This document shows, piece after piece, positions 1 through 9,957 of a stretch of 35,082 nt of DNA. Each line of letters begins with the position of its first letter. The first letter of the stretch is position 1. Origin of the DNA: Nitrososphaeria archaeon (GTDB lineage Archaea; Thermoproteota; Nitrososphaeria; Nitrososphaerales; Nitrososphaeraceae); NCBI GenBank assembly GCA_021324715.1, contig JAJPIN010000076.1:1-35082 (forward strand), given 5' to 3'. The notes beneath the pieces were generated by a model. That model was not told the DNA's origin. It worked only from the letters and a program-made list of their open reading frames with translations, and made no database searches. Both the position numbers and the translations under genes were made by a program.

Positions 1-404
1 TCATAATAGTTTTTGAACCCATGATCTTTACTATTTTTAGAACCAGATATGGATGAATTTTCCAAAACATCGATTATCATTCGTGTAAGGGTATCAACTG
101 GGCTACTCAGTGAGATAAGGTCGTCTATCGGTGAATTTGAACTGTAATTACGACTCACAACTGAAATATTTGATTTGGTTCCTGACATGTTGGTTAATCC
201 AAGCGATTTCGTAGTATTCCCAAGTTCAACGAGACTAGTTGCATTATTAAAAATACCTTGATAGATTAGATTGGAATTTTGAGGGAAAAAGTTAATCGTA
301 ATTGATTCATATCTATACAAAAAAAATACAACCGAAATTATCGATATGGCAACTATTGACAACAGGAAAAGACTTCTGAATTTTGTGATTTGATTGAAAA
401 TCAT
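1..404 (-). CDS. Hypothetical protein with N-terminal membrane anchor/signal (partial, runs off left edge)
   Basis: Minus-strand reading from ATG at 404-402 is open to the edge: MIFNQITKFRSLFLLSIVAISIISVVFFLYRYESITINFFPQNSNLIYQGIFNNATSLVELGNTTKSLGL...; N-terminal hydrophobic helix, Ser/Asn-rich ectodomain. Not in the ORF track. Confidence 0.65.
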   Translation of the reverse strand, partial: MIFNQITKFRSLFLLSIVAISIISVVFFLYRYESITINFFPQNSNLIYQGIFNNATSLVELGNTTKSLGLTNMSGTKSNISVVSRNYSSNSPIDDLISLSSPVDTLTRMIIDVLENSSISGSKNSKDHGFKNYY

Positions 405-443
405 GATCTCATATTCTACTTGCTTTAGCACATATCGATGAAA

Positions 444-2117
444 TTAGTTGAATTGGGGTATCGTTACAGCTCCCTCTGATGCAGATCTTGCGAGTAGCAT
501 ATATTTTGCTAGAACTCCTTCCTTGTACTTTGACTTTATTGGTTTCCATGCTTTTCTTCTTTTAGTAAGTTCAATGTGGCTAATATTCAAATCAATGTTT
601 CCTTTCTGAAGGTCAATACTGATTTTGTCTCCATTTTTTATTAAAGATATTGGTCCGCCAACCATTGCTTCAGGAGAAACATGACCAATCATAAATCCTC
701 TCGTTGCTCCAGAAAATCTTCCATCTGTTACCATGGCTACATCGCTTCCTAGACCTTGTCCCACTAACGCAGCGGTTACCGCCAACATCTCTCTCATTCC
801 TGGGCCTCCTTTAGGGCCCTCATATCTAATAACAACAACATCGCCCTTGTGTATTTTCTGCTCGGATATTGCATCAAAAGCGTTCTCTTCAGAATTGAAA
901 ACTTTTGCATTTCCTTCAAATTTCTTCTTTTGCAGTCCAGCAATTTTTATCACTGCACCTTCGGGGGCAAGCGTACCTTTTAGAATTTTTAGAGTTCCTT
1001 CGTGATGAAGAGGTTTATCGCACGAATATACTACAGGTTCAGAATTCATCAAAGATACATTCTCGAGATTTTGTTTCAGTGTTTTGCCAGTAACAGTCAA
1101 AGTACCAGAATTTAATAATCCTTTTTTTAGTAAATTTTTTAATATAATAGGTACGCCACCTACTCTATCTAAATCAACCATCACATACAGACCACCAGGT
1201 CTTGTATCTGCAATATGAGGTGTCGCTTTTCTAATTCGCTCAAAATCTTTTAGTTCCAGTTTTACGCCTATCTCTTTAGATATTGCAAGTAAATGAAGAA
1301 CGGCATTGGTCGAACCTCCTATTGCATTTGCGATGGCTATAGCATTTTCAAATGCTTCAAATGTAAGGATATCTCTTGGTCTGATATTATTCTCCAATAG
1401 ACTGATGATTTGCTTCCCTGTTTCATAGCATATTTTGTTTCTTCTTTCACTTAATGCAGGAGGTGATGCACTTCCCGGTAATGCCATACCAAGAGCTTCG
1501 CTGATGCATGCCATTGTATTTGCTGTATACATACCTCCGCATGAACCTGCCGATGGACATGCAACATCCTCCAAATTTTTTAGATCTTCCATCTTTATTT
1601 TTCCTGCTTCAAACGAGCCAACTGCTTCATAAACATCTTGTATGGTAACTTGTTTACCGTTCCATGTACCAGGCAATATAGTTCCTCCATATACAAATAT
1701 TGATGGCAGATTCAATCTGGCCATAGCCATAATTGTACCTGGTAAACTCTTGTCACAACCTGAAATCCCAACTAGCGCATCATATCCGTGTGCCCGCATC
1801 ATTATTTCGATTGAATCTGCAATAATTTCACGGCTTACAAGCGATGTCTTCATTCCCTCATGCCCCATCGCTATACCATCTGAGACAGATATTGCAGTAA
1901 ACTCTCTTGGAGTGCATCCAGAAGCCCTTACTCCTGCTTTTGAGTGCTGAGCCAAATCGCCTAAATGAATATTGCATGGCGTGGCTTCGTTGCACGTGGA
2001 AGACACTCCTACAATAGGTTTAGATAAATCGTCATCATTTAGACCCATTGCTTTGTACATGGCTCTATGGGGGGCCCTTGCGGGACCATCAACTACAGTT
2101 CTACTAATAAGCTCCAT
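444..2117 (-). CDS. ilvD: Dihydroxy-acid dehydratase
   Basis: 557 aa; IlvD/Edd hallmarks: [83 protein letters not shown]. Confidence 0.97.
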   Translation of the reverse strand: MELISRTVVDGPARAPHRAMYKAMGLNDDDLSKPIVGVSSTCNEATPCNIHLGDLAQHSKAGVRASGCTPREFTAISVSDGIAMGHEGMKTSLVSREIIADSIEIMMRAHGYDALVGISGCDKSLPGTIMAMARLNLPSIFVYGGTILPGTWNGKQVTIQDVYEAVGSFEAGKIKMEDLKNLEDVACPSAGSCGGMYTANTMACISEALGMALPGSASPPALSERRNKICYETGKQIISLLENNIRPRDILTFEAFENAIAIANAIGGSTNAVLHLLAISKEIGVKLELKDFERIRKATPHIADTRPGGLYVMVDLDRVGGVPIILKNLLKKGLLNSGTLTVTGKTLKQNLENVSLMNSEPVVYSCDKPLHHEGTLKILKGTLAPEGAVIKIAGLQKKKFEGNAKVFNSEENAFDAISEQKIHKGDVVVIRYEGPKGGPGMREMLAVTAALVGQGLGSDVAMVTDGRFSGATRGFMIGHVSPEAMVGGPISLIKNGDKISIDLQKGNIDLNISHIELTKRRKAWKPIKSKYKEGVLAKYMLLARSASEGAVTIPQFN

Positions 2118-2189
2118 CAGTTTTCTATTGATTATAGCGTATTTTAATATAACATTAGTACTAAACTAAGGATAGATTGAGGAAAAAAA

Positions 2190-2435
2190 TTATTCCAAGA
2201 TTGCAAAAATCTTGATACCGTCAGTACCTTCTATTTTAAATAGCGTTTCACACATTCCACACTCAGCATTGCCATTGGCGATATCTATCGAAGAGATATC
2301 TTCGTTCTTATAATCGCATTTAGGACAAGTGAATGTGAATTTCATATTGAACTCATATACTTCAATCGTTTCAGTCATGTACACTAGAAAAAAATTTGAC
2401 CTATTTAAAAGTCTCGTAAATAAAGAACATAACAA
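2190..2435 (-). CDS. Small zinc-ribbon-like protein
   Basis: CPKCDYKN...CGMC double CxxC pattern. The start may be internal (MTETIEVYEFNMKF...). Confidence 0.6.
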   Translation of the reverse strand: MLCSLFTRLLNRSNFFLVYMTETIEVYEFNMKFTFTCPKCDYKNEDISSIDIANGNAECGMCETLFKIEGTDGIKIFAILE

Positions 2436-2469
2436 AAATATAAATCAGCAAGAAACTCGGATTTAATTA

Positions 2470-2916
2470 TTGAATTCAAATAATAAATGTATATTCTGCT
2501 CTATTATCAATAATGAATTAAAAGCAGTTAAAATCTACGAAGATTCATCCTATCTGGCATTTATGGATAAGTATCCAATTAATACCGGCCATGCTTTGGT
2601 ACTTCCAAGGAAACATCACCCAGATATTTTTACAATGGATGATTTGGAGATAGGCAAACTGTTTTCAACTGTTTCATTCCTCGCAAAAGGAATTGCAAAG
2701 GCATTAGACGCAAAGGGTCTAAATATTGGCCAAAACAACGGGAGGGCGGCAAATCAGATAGTGCCGCATGTTCATGTTCACATAATACCAAGATACAATT
2801 ACGATTCTCCAAATGGAAGATGGCCATCCAGAACTCTAATTTCAGACGAAGAACTTGACAAAATTGCCCACAAGATAAAGGCCTCTCTTTCCCTAAGTGG
2901 TATTAAAGTAAATTAG
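2470..2916 (+). CDS. HIT family protein (histidine triad nucleotide hydrolase)
   Basis: CIFCSIINNELKAVKIYED and the histidine triad VPHVHVHIIPR; TTG start. Confidence 0.95.
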   Translation: MNSNNKCIFCSIINNELKAVKIYEDSSYLAFMDKYPINTGHALVLPRKHHPDIFTMDDLEIGKLFSTVSFLAKGIAKALDAKGLNIGQNNGRAANQIVPHVHVHIIPRYNYDSPNGRWPSRTLISDEELDKIAHKIKASLSLSGIKVN

Positions 2917-2934
2917 AATCTACTGCTGCATTAA

Positions 2935-4245
2935 TTAATGTGTAGGCTTAAATCGTAAAAGTCCACCAATGCTTCCTAAGCTAACAAGTTGTGCACCTTC
3001 TTCTGTTTTTGAGGAAATTACTTCCATCTTGGTTCCACTACTAGTAGATAATTCGTCAAGGAGCTCGACAATATCTTTTTCTATAAAGTCTCTATCATCA
3101 CTTCCACATTTAGGACATGATTTTGATAACTCGTCTTGCTTTACGTTGATCAAATTGAATCTTTCGACGTACCTTTCCTGAATATTTCCACATTTATTGC
3201 ATTTGATCTCAATTTGCATATATGGTATTTCATCTGTAACAATCAATGTGTCTACAATTCCACTCTTCAACATTTTTAGAACATCATGGATCCCATATAC
3301 TGCTAATCCTTGATCTGAATAAACCTGGCTCATAAATTTCTTCACAAGTTTCTTTTCATCTAATAATCTGTACTCTGTTATTATTCCCTGTTCGTTTACT
3401 TTCTCCAGTATCTCTCTAATCCCTTCACTTCCAGAGTATGAATTATCAATTGTCGCAAGGACGCTATTTTGTAACCTATAGTCAAGATATTCTTCTTTCA
3501 AAAAGTTCTCCTTTGTAGGACCTGGTCCGCCCACAATTAATCCAGTTATCTTATGTTCATCAATAAAGATCTTTTGTGCGTGATCCGCAATCCTGTGAAA
3601 ATATTCGTTCAGCTCATTTTCCCGGAGTCTTTCAAATCGTCTTGCTGACTGTCCTCCCTGTCGGTGCTTTCCAGCAACTCCTGAAGTTAGTGTATCTATT
3701 ACTTCCCACCTATCCCCTGTAAGTATACCTAAGCCCGCTTCTTGACTATCTATCGCGAGAAGCCCTATAACTTTTTCATCTCTGAGCATATCCTTGATGT
3801 GATCTGTCCAAAAATGGTCATCGCACCTGTAAAGATTAATTTGAATTGGTTTTGGTGGCAGAACTGAATAAAGTTCTATCTTCTCATTTCCTATTCCCTT
3901 ATTGTTGGGAATGGCCCCACAAAAGATGGCAAGGCCATTTTCTGGTGTTTCTTTAAACAATTTGAGGTGCTCAACAGTCTTACTTAAGGCATCCTGGACA
4001 TGAGTTCTTGTTAAATCAGATTTGATATTTGATGCTGTTCCAGATTCATTTCTGAGTTGACCAATTATTTCAAAAATTGGCCTTCTGGGAGGTACATACA
4101 CAGTAACCAATTCCGTCCCATGGCCGGTAATGCTCGATAATTGATTTAGCATTTTGGTCAATTTATATCTCTTCACAGAATCCCACGTTTTCATGTGGGT
4201 GTCTTTACTCATTCCTGATATTATGACCTCATTAAATTTATGCAA
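2935..4245 (-). CDS. prf1: Peptide chain release factor aRF1
   Basis: NIKS motif (TASNIKSDLTR), GGQ motif (KHRQGGQSARRFERLRE), C-terminal CNKCG...CPKCG pair. Confidence 0.97.
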   Translation of the reverse strand: MHKFNEVIISGMSKDTHMKTWDSVKRYKLTKMLNQLSSITGHGTELVTVYVPPRRPIFEIIGQLRNESGTASNIKSDLTRTHVQDALSKTVEHLKLFKETPENGLAIFCGAIPNNKGIGNEKIELYSVLPPKPIQINLYRCDDHFWTDHIKDMLRDEKVIGLLAIDSQEAGLGILTGDRWEVIDTLTSGVAGKHRQGGQSARRFERLRENELNEYFHRIADHAQKIFIDEHKITGLIVGGPGPTKENFLKEEYLDYRLQNSVLATIDNSYSGSEGIREILEKVNEQGIITEYRLLDEKKLVKKFMSQVYSDQGLAVYGIHDVLKMLKSGIVDTLIVTDEIPYMQIEIKCNKCGNIQERYVERFNLINVKQDELSKSCPKCGSDDRDFIEKDIVELLDELSTSSGTKMEVISSKTEEGAQLVSLGSIGGLLRFKPTH

Positions 4246-4301
4246 TATAAGGTTAAGGCTATCATTTTTGATATTCTATTGTCTTAATTATCTTCCGTAC
4301 C

Positions 4302-4315
4302 TTAATATAAAAATA
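4302..4315 (+). promoter_or_regulatory. Putative archaeal TATA box upstream of the HTH-CBS gene
   Basis: TTAATATAAAAATA about 26-39 nt upstream of ATG 4341, in the intergenic gap divergent from prf1. By eye only. Confidence 0.4.
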
Positions 4316-4340
4316 CGATATCAGAATAAGTAATTAGCAG

Positions 4341-4898
4341 ATGCTTCCTAGAATTGATTACATAAAGCAGGGAAGGATAAAACTTGGGTTGACTCAGCGT
4401 GAACTGGCATCTTTATCCGGTATTAGCACATCCATGATAAACCAAATTGAATCTGGAAGATGTAAGCCCAGCTATGATACGGCCAGAAAAATATTCGAAG
4501 TACTAAGTTCCCAAGAAGGTAAAACCTCATTGAAGGCCGCAGACATATGTAGTCATCAGATGATTTCAGTACAAAAGGATGAAAAATTGGAAGTCGCAAT
4601 AGAAAAGATGATGAAGAATTCAATTAGTCAAATCCCGGTTTTTGACGGCTCTAAAATTGTAGGACTCGTAAGTGAAGATGTCCTTGCTAGAAAGGTACTT
4701 GAAAGTGATGATAAAAAAAATATTCATCAAGTTCCTATTCTACAGATAATGGAACCTCCTCCACCAATAGTTGATATTGCAACACCTGCCAAGGCACTAA
4801 TCCCGCTTGTAAGATTCGCAAAGTGCGTTCTTGTAAGTCGCAAAGGGGAAGTCACAGGCATAATAACCATTAGTGACACTCTAAAAATGGCAGAATGA
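4341..4898 (+). CDS. HTH (XRE-type) transcriptional regulator with tandem CBS domains
   Basis: RIKLGLTQRELASLSGISTSMINQIESGRCKPSYDTARKIFEVL is a Cro/C1 HTH, followed by a CBS pair (MISVQKDEKLEVAIEKMMKNSISQIPVFDGSKIVGLVSEDV...). Confidence 0.92.
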   Translation: MLPRIDYIKQGRIKLGLTQRELASLSGISTSMINQIESGRCKPSYDTARKIFEVLSSQEGKTSLKAADICSHQMISVQKDEKLEVAIEKMMKNSISQIPVFDGSKIVGLVSEDVLARKVLESDDKKNIHQVPILQIMEPPPPIVDIATPAKALIPLVRFAKCVLVSRKGEVTGIITISDTLKMAE

Positions 4899-4903
4899 TC
4901 CTA

Positions 4904-5032
4904 CTAATCCCTCAACTTTTCCAAGCCAACGCAGCAATCTGCATTCTTTAAACAGTTATGGCAAATATTTATAGAACTTGTAGCTGGCAATATGTCTTCG
5001 CATAACGCGCACTTTTTTTGAAACGCATTCAA
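4904..5032 (-). CDS. 42-aa Cys-rich mini-protein (putative zinc-binding)
   Basis: Manual reading, TTG start: MNAFQKKCALCEDILPATSSINICHNCLKNADCCVGLEKLRD*; CxxC...CxxC...CC spacing. Below the ORF-track cutoff. Confidence 0.5.
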   Translation of the reverse strand: MNAFQKKCALCEDILPATSSINICHNCLKNADCCVGLEKLRD

Positions 5033-5142
5033 GGTAGATATGATATTTCATTGTATGATATATATTTTCAAGCGTTGTTGTAATATGAAAGTGAAGTCAT
5101 TCCTTCAACATATAAAGGAATTTGAGTTCGGTTGCTAAATTC

Positions 5143-5292
5143 TCAGAATGGCCTACGCTTTTTTTTCGTGTCATTAGCTATCCATTTTGTCACCAATATT
5201 AATCCGAATATCGGAAAGCTGCTGATAAACAAATATGGAAACATGGCAAGGAAGACTGATGGATGAAATAATTCCATTATAAGTACAATCAT
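5143..5292 (-). CDS. 49-aa single-pass membrane mini-protein (putative)
   Basis: Manual reading: MIVLIMELFHPSVFLAMFPYLFISSFPIFGLILVTKWIANDTKKKRRPF*; hydrophobic stretch then basic tail. Confidence 0.4.
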   Translation of the reverse strand: MIVLIMELFHPSVFLAMFPYLFISSFPIFGLILVTKWIANDTKKKRRPF

Positions 5293-5414
5293 TTGCGGTA
5301 TAATATATTTCTGTAGACTCAAAAATTATAATCTAGTGCCAGTAATGACTATGGCAATTCACTACCGCATCAAGTAGGCTATAATACTAAAGTTCTGGAT
5401 TAGTAAAATTGCAT

Positions 5415-6119
5415 TTATTTGGATACATATTGGTCTGAATCTATTGTCAAAGAATAGTTTTTGATTTTAGAAGATTGCAATTTATCATCCATAACTATCG
5501 TAAAACTTGCTACACTGCGTGAAGTCATATTGCTAGGTTCAGCAATTGCGCTAGACAAACCAATTATTTTACCTTTGTCGTCAAAAAAAGATGCAATTGC
5601 AAGAACGTTGGTTGCCGCTTCGCCACCATTATTAAAAATTCTTCCACTAACATAATAATATCCAAATAAATCAGGTCTAGATTTTGAAGATGATATTAGG
5701 ATACTTTCTGGTTTTTGATTTCCAATTTTACTTGTTAAATTGAGGACATAGTCAGAAAATAGTTTTGATTTATCTTTATCGAGAAAAATTATTTCGAAGG
5801 GCGAAACCTGGCCGGGGTTTATGGACCTTATGGAGGCTATCCCACTTGCATTACCTATGTATTTCCCATGTATATCATAAAAAGTTGCATATATCGCGAC
5901 GTCCTTCTGTGGTTCATTTGAAATATTCTTTATTTGACCAAATAAATGAACCAATCCACTTTGATCAAATATAGTATTAGTTTGCATTACCTTGAAATTC
6001 TCGAGAGAGTAGATCGGATTATTAGTAAATAATATCAATATTCCAGAAAAAATCAGTACTGCTTTTGGGAATGATATATTAGAAAAAAAAGTTACAAATT
6101 CTCTAAAATATTTTATCAT
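5415..6119 (-). CDS. Secreted/membrane-anchored FxLYD-like domain protein
   Basis: N-terminal hydrophobic segment, then two similar beta-rich units (GLVHLFGQIKNISNEPQKDVAIYATFYDIHGKYIGNASG... and FGYYYVSGRIFNNGGEAATNVLAIASFFDDKGKIIGLSSA...). Confidence 0.7.
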   Translation of the reverse strand: MIKYFREFVTFFSNISFPKAVLIFSGILILFTNNPIYSLENFKVMQTNTIFDQSGLVHLFGQIKNISNEPQKDVAIYATFYDIHGKYIGNASGIASIRSINPGQVSPFEIIFLDKDKSKLFSDYVLNLTSKIGNQKPESILISSSKSRPDLFGYYYVSGRIFNNGGEAATNVLAIASFFDDKGKIIGLSSAIAEPSNMTSRSVASFTIVMDDKLQSSKIKNYSLTIDSDQYVSK

Positions 6120-6232
6120 GATAGAAGATCTTCAGTCTATTTGTAGCAATTGCAATATATTTTTGTTTCAGACGGTATCTCCTTTGATTAATGATTCTTA
6201 AATAGAAATTCTTCATAAATTTTTTCGTATGC

Positions 6233-6658
6233 TTAGGCAAGAGATAAATTGTCTATTGAGAGTTGATCTTCAGTTCTATTTCCAGTAAGCAAATATTTCT
6301 TGAAATGATCATAGCTAGCCGCTTCAGATTCTATCGATCTTATAAACGAATCCTTAATATTTTCATAGCCATTTGGAACAGTCAAATTTCTTGCTTCGTT
6401 TTCGAGCTTTGCGAAATGTGGTAAATATTTATCAGTTATAGTAACCATTGTCAAATTGTCGAGTTTTTTCATGTTCCATTTTCCAACTTCTTCCTGATAT
6501 TGTTTTGTCAGGTCTTGCGATTTTGATACCAAGACGTTAAATGATTCGCTGAAAATTTGCATATTACTTTTAAAAGGACTAAAAAATATTACCAAAGATA
6601 AAGATATAATTACCACAGCCGATATCATTATTCCAAGGAGTATTTTCTTCAATTTCAA
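6233..6658 (-). CDS. Hypothetical secreted/membrane-anchored protein
   Basis: 141-aa ORF with N-terminal hydrophobic helix MKLKKILLGIMISAVVIISLSLVIFF; no recognised family. Confidence 0.65.
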   Translation of the reverse strand: MKLKKILLGIMISAVVIISLSLVIFFSPFKSNMQIFSESFNVLVSKSQDLTKQYQEEVGKWNMKKLDNLTMVTITDKYLPHFAKLENEARNLTVPNGYENIKDSFIRSIESEAASYDHFKKYLLTGNRTEDQLSIDNLSLA

Positions 6659-6781
6659 ATATAATTTAAGACATGTTTTAAATATTTAACAGTTTATAAA
6701 ATCATAACCACCATTATTTGAATAAAATAAAACAACATAATTTCATTGCTAAAGTTACTATTTGGTCAACAAAAAATATAA

Positions 6782-8188
6782 TCACTTTTCATCGAATTCA
6801 ACAATTTCCTTCTTCTTCCATGATGTATATGTGCTATGATCTGTAAGTTCAACATTATATAAATCAAAAATCTTGCTTCTCAACTCATCCGCATCCTCAT
6901 ACTTCTTCTCAGCCCTTAACTTATTTCTTTGGTAAATCATTTTTTCGATCTGAGTTTTTATATTAGTGTCAACCTCACCAATCTTGACACCTATAATATT
7001 CATCATGGTACTCAATATAGGTAGGACTCTATTTGACATTGTACTTGTTAATTCTTCAGATGAGCTAATACTGTTTATATACGACACTAATTCCATGAAT
7101 GTACCTAGTGCTCCGGGAGTATTGAGGTTATTATCTAAGAATGACGTAAAAATATCTAGATAATTATGACATTTATTTTCAAATTGGTCGTTTTCCCCAG
7201 ATACATTTTTCGTAGTTCTCAGTTCGAATACACAATGCTCAATCTGTCTCCATTTTTGCAATGATTCATTTAAAATTTCATCATTGTAATCTATCGGTTT
7301 TGAATACTGAGAAGATATTAGGTACAGCCTAAGTACATTAGATCCCCATTTTTTAAGGGCATTTTTCAGTAGGATCATATTTTTGAGAGATTTTGACATC
7401 TTCTCAGAATTAATTGTAATCATACCCACATGCATCCAAATTTTTGCAAGTTTCTTTTCATTAATAACTTCGGATTGAGCTATTTCATTTTCATGATGCG
7501 GAAATATTAGGTCTGTACCACCACCATGAATCTCTATTTCGTTACCAAGTATCTTGGATACCATAGCAGAACACTCTATATGCCAACCCGGCCTACCTAC
7601 TCCCCAAGGACTTTCCCAAGATGGATTATCAGAAGAAAACTTCCACAGAGCAAAGTCTAGTGGATCCTCTTTCAAGGCATCTGTTTCAATTCTTGAACCA
7701 GCTTCAAGTTCATCTATTTGTTTCTTTGAAAGTTTACCATAGTGAGGAAATGCCCTCACTCTATAGTAGATGCCATTTAATGTACTATAAGTATGATTTT
7801 TTTCCTTCAGTATTTTAATCGCTGTTATTATATCATTAATGTGTTCAGTTGCTTTTGGATAAAAATCTGCTTTCAAGACATTTAATTTAGTAAAATCTTC
7901 AAAATAACTCATAATATACATGGAAGAAATTTCTTCAGCTGTCTTCCCTTCTAATTTCGCCTTGTTTATTATTTTATCATCAACATCGGTAAAGTTCTGT
8001 ACATAAATTAAATCATACCCCTTGTATGTTAAATATCGTCTTAAAACATCAAATACTACTATAGTTCGTGCATGGCCGATATGACAGTCGTCATATACTG
8101 TGATACCGCAGACGTAAATTCTAATCTTGTCGTTGCTTTTAGTACCAATCTCTTCAAGAGTATCAGTAAGTTTGTTAAAAATTTTCAA
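6782..8188 (-). CDS. cysS: Cysteinyl-tRNA synthetase
   Basis: HIGH motif (CHIGHARTIV), KMSKS (SEKMSKSLKN), zinc-site residues GWHIECSAMV and HHENEIAQSE. Confidence 0.97.
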   Translation of the reverse strand: MKIFNKLTDTLEEIGTKSNDKIRIYVCGITVYDDCHIGHARTIVVFDVLRRYLTYKGYDLIYVQNFTDVDDKIINKAKLEGKTAEEISSMYIMSYFEDFTKLNVLKADFYPKATEHINDIITAIKILKEKNHTYSTLNGIYYRVRAFPHYGKLSKKQIDELEAGSRIETDALKEDPLDFALWKFSSDNPSWESPWGVGRPGWHIECSAMVSKILGNEIEIHGGGTDLIFPHHENEIAQSEVINEKKLAKIWMHVGMITINSEKMSKSLKNMILLKNALKKWGSNVLRLYLISSQYSKPIDYNDEILNESLQKWRQIEHCVFELRTTKNVSGENDQFENKCHNYLDIFTSFLDNNLNTPGALGTFMELVSYINSISSSEELTSTMSNRVLPILSTMMNIIGVKIGEVDTNIKTQIEKMIYQRNKLRAEKKYEDADELRSKIFDLYNVELTDHSTYTSWKKKEIVEFDEK

Positions 8189-8230
8189 AATAGAACTATA
8201 TCAATTTATGAAGAGTGATTTATTATAAAT

Positions 8231-8536
8231 TCAAACATCTATGTAAATATCTTTTCCCTTTAAATCGATTTTATACGTTTTTAATTTTACCCCCTCAAGA
8301 TAATCCAGTAATTCGCCTGTACGTATATTATAGTGCCATGAATGTAAGGGACATTCCACCACCTCTCCATCTACTTTGCCTGGGGCTAGTGAGCCATCTT
8401 GATGTCTACATAAGGCTTCTATAGCATAAAATTTTTCTTTTGTTCGAAAAATAGCGATTCTGGTCCCACTTAAATTTACTTCCTTTCCAGTTTTCTTGTC
8501 GAACTCCTCAATACTTCCCGCACGAACCCAAGTCAT
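8231..8536 (-). CDS. Rieske [2Fe-2S] ferredoxin-like protein
   Basis: CRHQDGSLAPGKVDG...CPLHSWHYNIRTGELL; paired CxH ... CxxH Rieske ligands. Confidence 0.92.
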   Translation of the reverse strand: MTWVRAGSIEEFDKKTGKEVNLSGTRIAIFRTKEKFYAIEALCRHQDGSLAPGKVDGEVVECPLHSWHYNIRTGELLDYLEGVKLKTYKIDLKGKDIYIDV

Positions 8537-8604
8537 GACTAGTTTTAAAGTTTCAATCTCTTATAAAATATTATGTATGAATTTATGGGAAAATGCCTGA
8601 AGCT

Positions 8605-9834
8605 TTAGTAGGATCTTGCATATTTAATCTGAAGTGGTGTCAATTTATCTATCCCTATCCCTAAATATTTTAGCGTCAACTTGGCAACCCTAGAGTCTAT
8701 ATTTTCCGGTACGGAATACACTTTGTTGCGCATTCTTTTATGATTTCTATAAATATGTTTTATGCAGAGGAGCTGATTTGCAAAAGACATGGCCATTACC
8801 TCTGGAGGATTCCCTTCAGCTCCTACTAAATTTACAACTCTGCCCTTTGAGAGAAGGAAAAGTTTTTTACCGTGAATGTGAACGCAATCCAAATACTGAT
8901 TAATTTTGTAAGTTTCTTTTGAACCTAAAAATAATTTATCTATGTCTATTTCATTGTCAAAATGTCCGGCATTTGCAAGTATTGCTCCATTTTTCATTTT
9001 TCTAAAATGTTTTTCTGAAATTATATTTTTCTGTCCTGTACAAGTGATAAAAATATCTGCGTTGCCGACAACCTGAATAATTTTTCTTACCTCGTAACCA
9101 TCCATATAAGCTTCAAGTGCCCTAATTAAATCGACTTCGACAACAGTAACAATAGCACCCAAACCTTTAGCTCGCGACGCGACGCCTTTACCCACATATC
9201 CGTATCCACATACAACTATATGTTTACCAGCAATAAGAACATTAGTCAATTTAATAATTGCCATCATGGTACTTTGCCCAGTGCCATATCGATTATCAAA
9301 AAGTTTTTTAGTACGGGCTTCGTTAACACCAATAATAGGATACATCAACGCTCCCTTGGCGTCTAGCGCTCTTAGTCTTGTAATTCCGGAAGTTGTTTCT
9401 TCAGTTCCTCCCATTATTCCTTGAATTTTCTTGCGGTGTGCCATTACGTGAAGATTTGATCCATCATCGGTCAGTATTTGAGGTTGGGTTTCTACGACTC
9501 GTTTTAGATTATCAAAATATTCTTTTTCAGTTTCATCTTTCCAAGCATAAACCTTTGCTCCCTTTGAAGTTAGAAATGCTGCAATATCCTCTTGTACTGA
9601 TAATGGATTTGCAGAACATAGTGAAACTTTCGATCCTAATTGGATTGCCGCAATTACCAGAACAGCCGTCTCCTTTGTAACATGTAGCGAAAGACCTAGT
9701 CTGAGCCCTTCTAATGGCCTCCGCTCAATATTTTCATTTACTATTGTTCTTATGATACCCATGCGCGAGAAAGCCCAGTTCCATGACTTTTCACCATTTT
9801 TAGTTAGTTCTTTATTTTTCATCTGGTAATACAC
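8605..9834 (-). CDS. ahcY: Adenosylhomocysteinase (S-adenosyl-L-homocysteine hydrolase)
   Basis: LSLHVTKETAVL, GGTEETTSGITRL, VCGYGYVGKGVASRAKGLGA Rossmann motif, NAGHFDNEID. Confidence 0.96.
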   Translation of the reverse strand: MYYQMKNKELTKNGEKSWNWAFSRMGIIRTIVNENIERRPLEGLRLGLSLHVTKETAVLVIAAIQLGSKVSLCSANPLSVQEDIAAFLTSKGAKVYAWKDETEKEYFDNLKRVVETQPQILTDDGSNLHVMAHRKKIQGIMGGTEETTSGITRLRALDAKGALMYPIIGVNEARTKKLFDNRYGTGQSTMMAIIKLTNVLIAGKHIVVCGYGYVGKGVASRAKGLGAIVTVVEVDLIRALEAYMDGYEVRKIIQVVGNADIFITCTGQKNIISEKHFRKMKNGAILANAGHFDNEIDIDKLFLGSKETYKINQYLDCVHIHGKKLFLLSKGRVVNLVGAEGNPPEVMAMSFANQLLCIKHIYRNHKRMRNKVYSVPENIDSRVAKLTLKYLGIGIDKLTPLQIKYARSY

Positions 9835-9957
9835 TGGAAATATGTGATATAACTTATCAGCGATAAGAATTTCGTTAATCGTACGTCAGAAACAAATACA
9901 ATCTCCACTATATGTTATGCATTTGCGGTATTCAGATAGTTTTAATCTCTCGTAGTC

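Noticed and set aside
733-1950. Plus-strand ORFs of 62-102 aa opposite ilvD
   Set aside because: They lie wholly antisense to a strongly conserved gene; composition is that expected from the complementary strand, with no domain signal.
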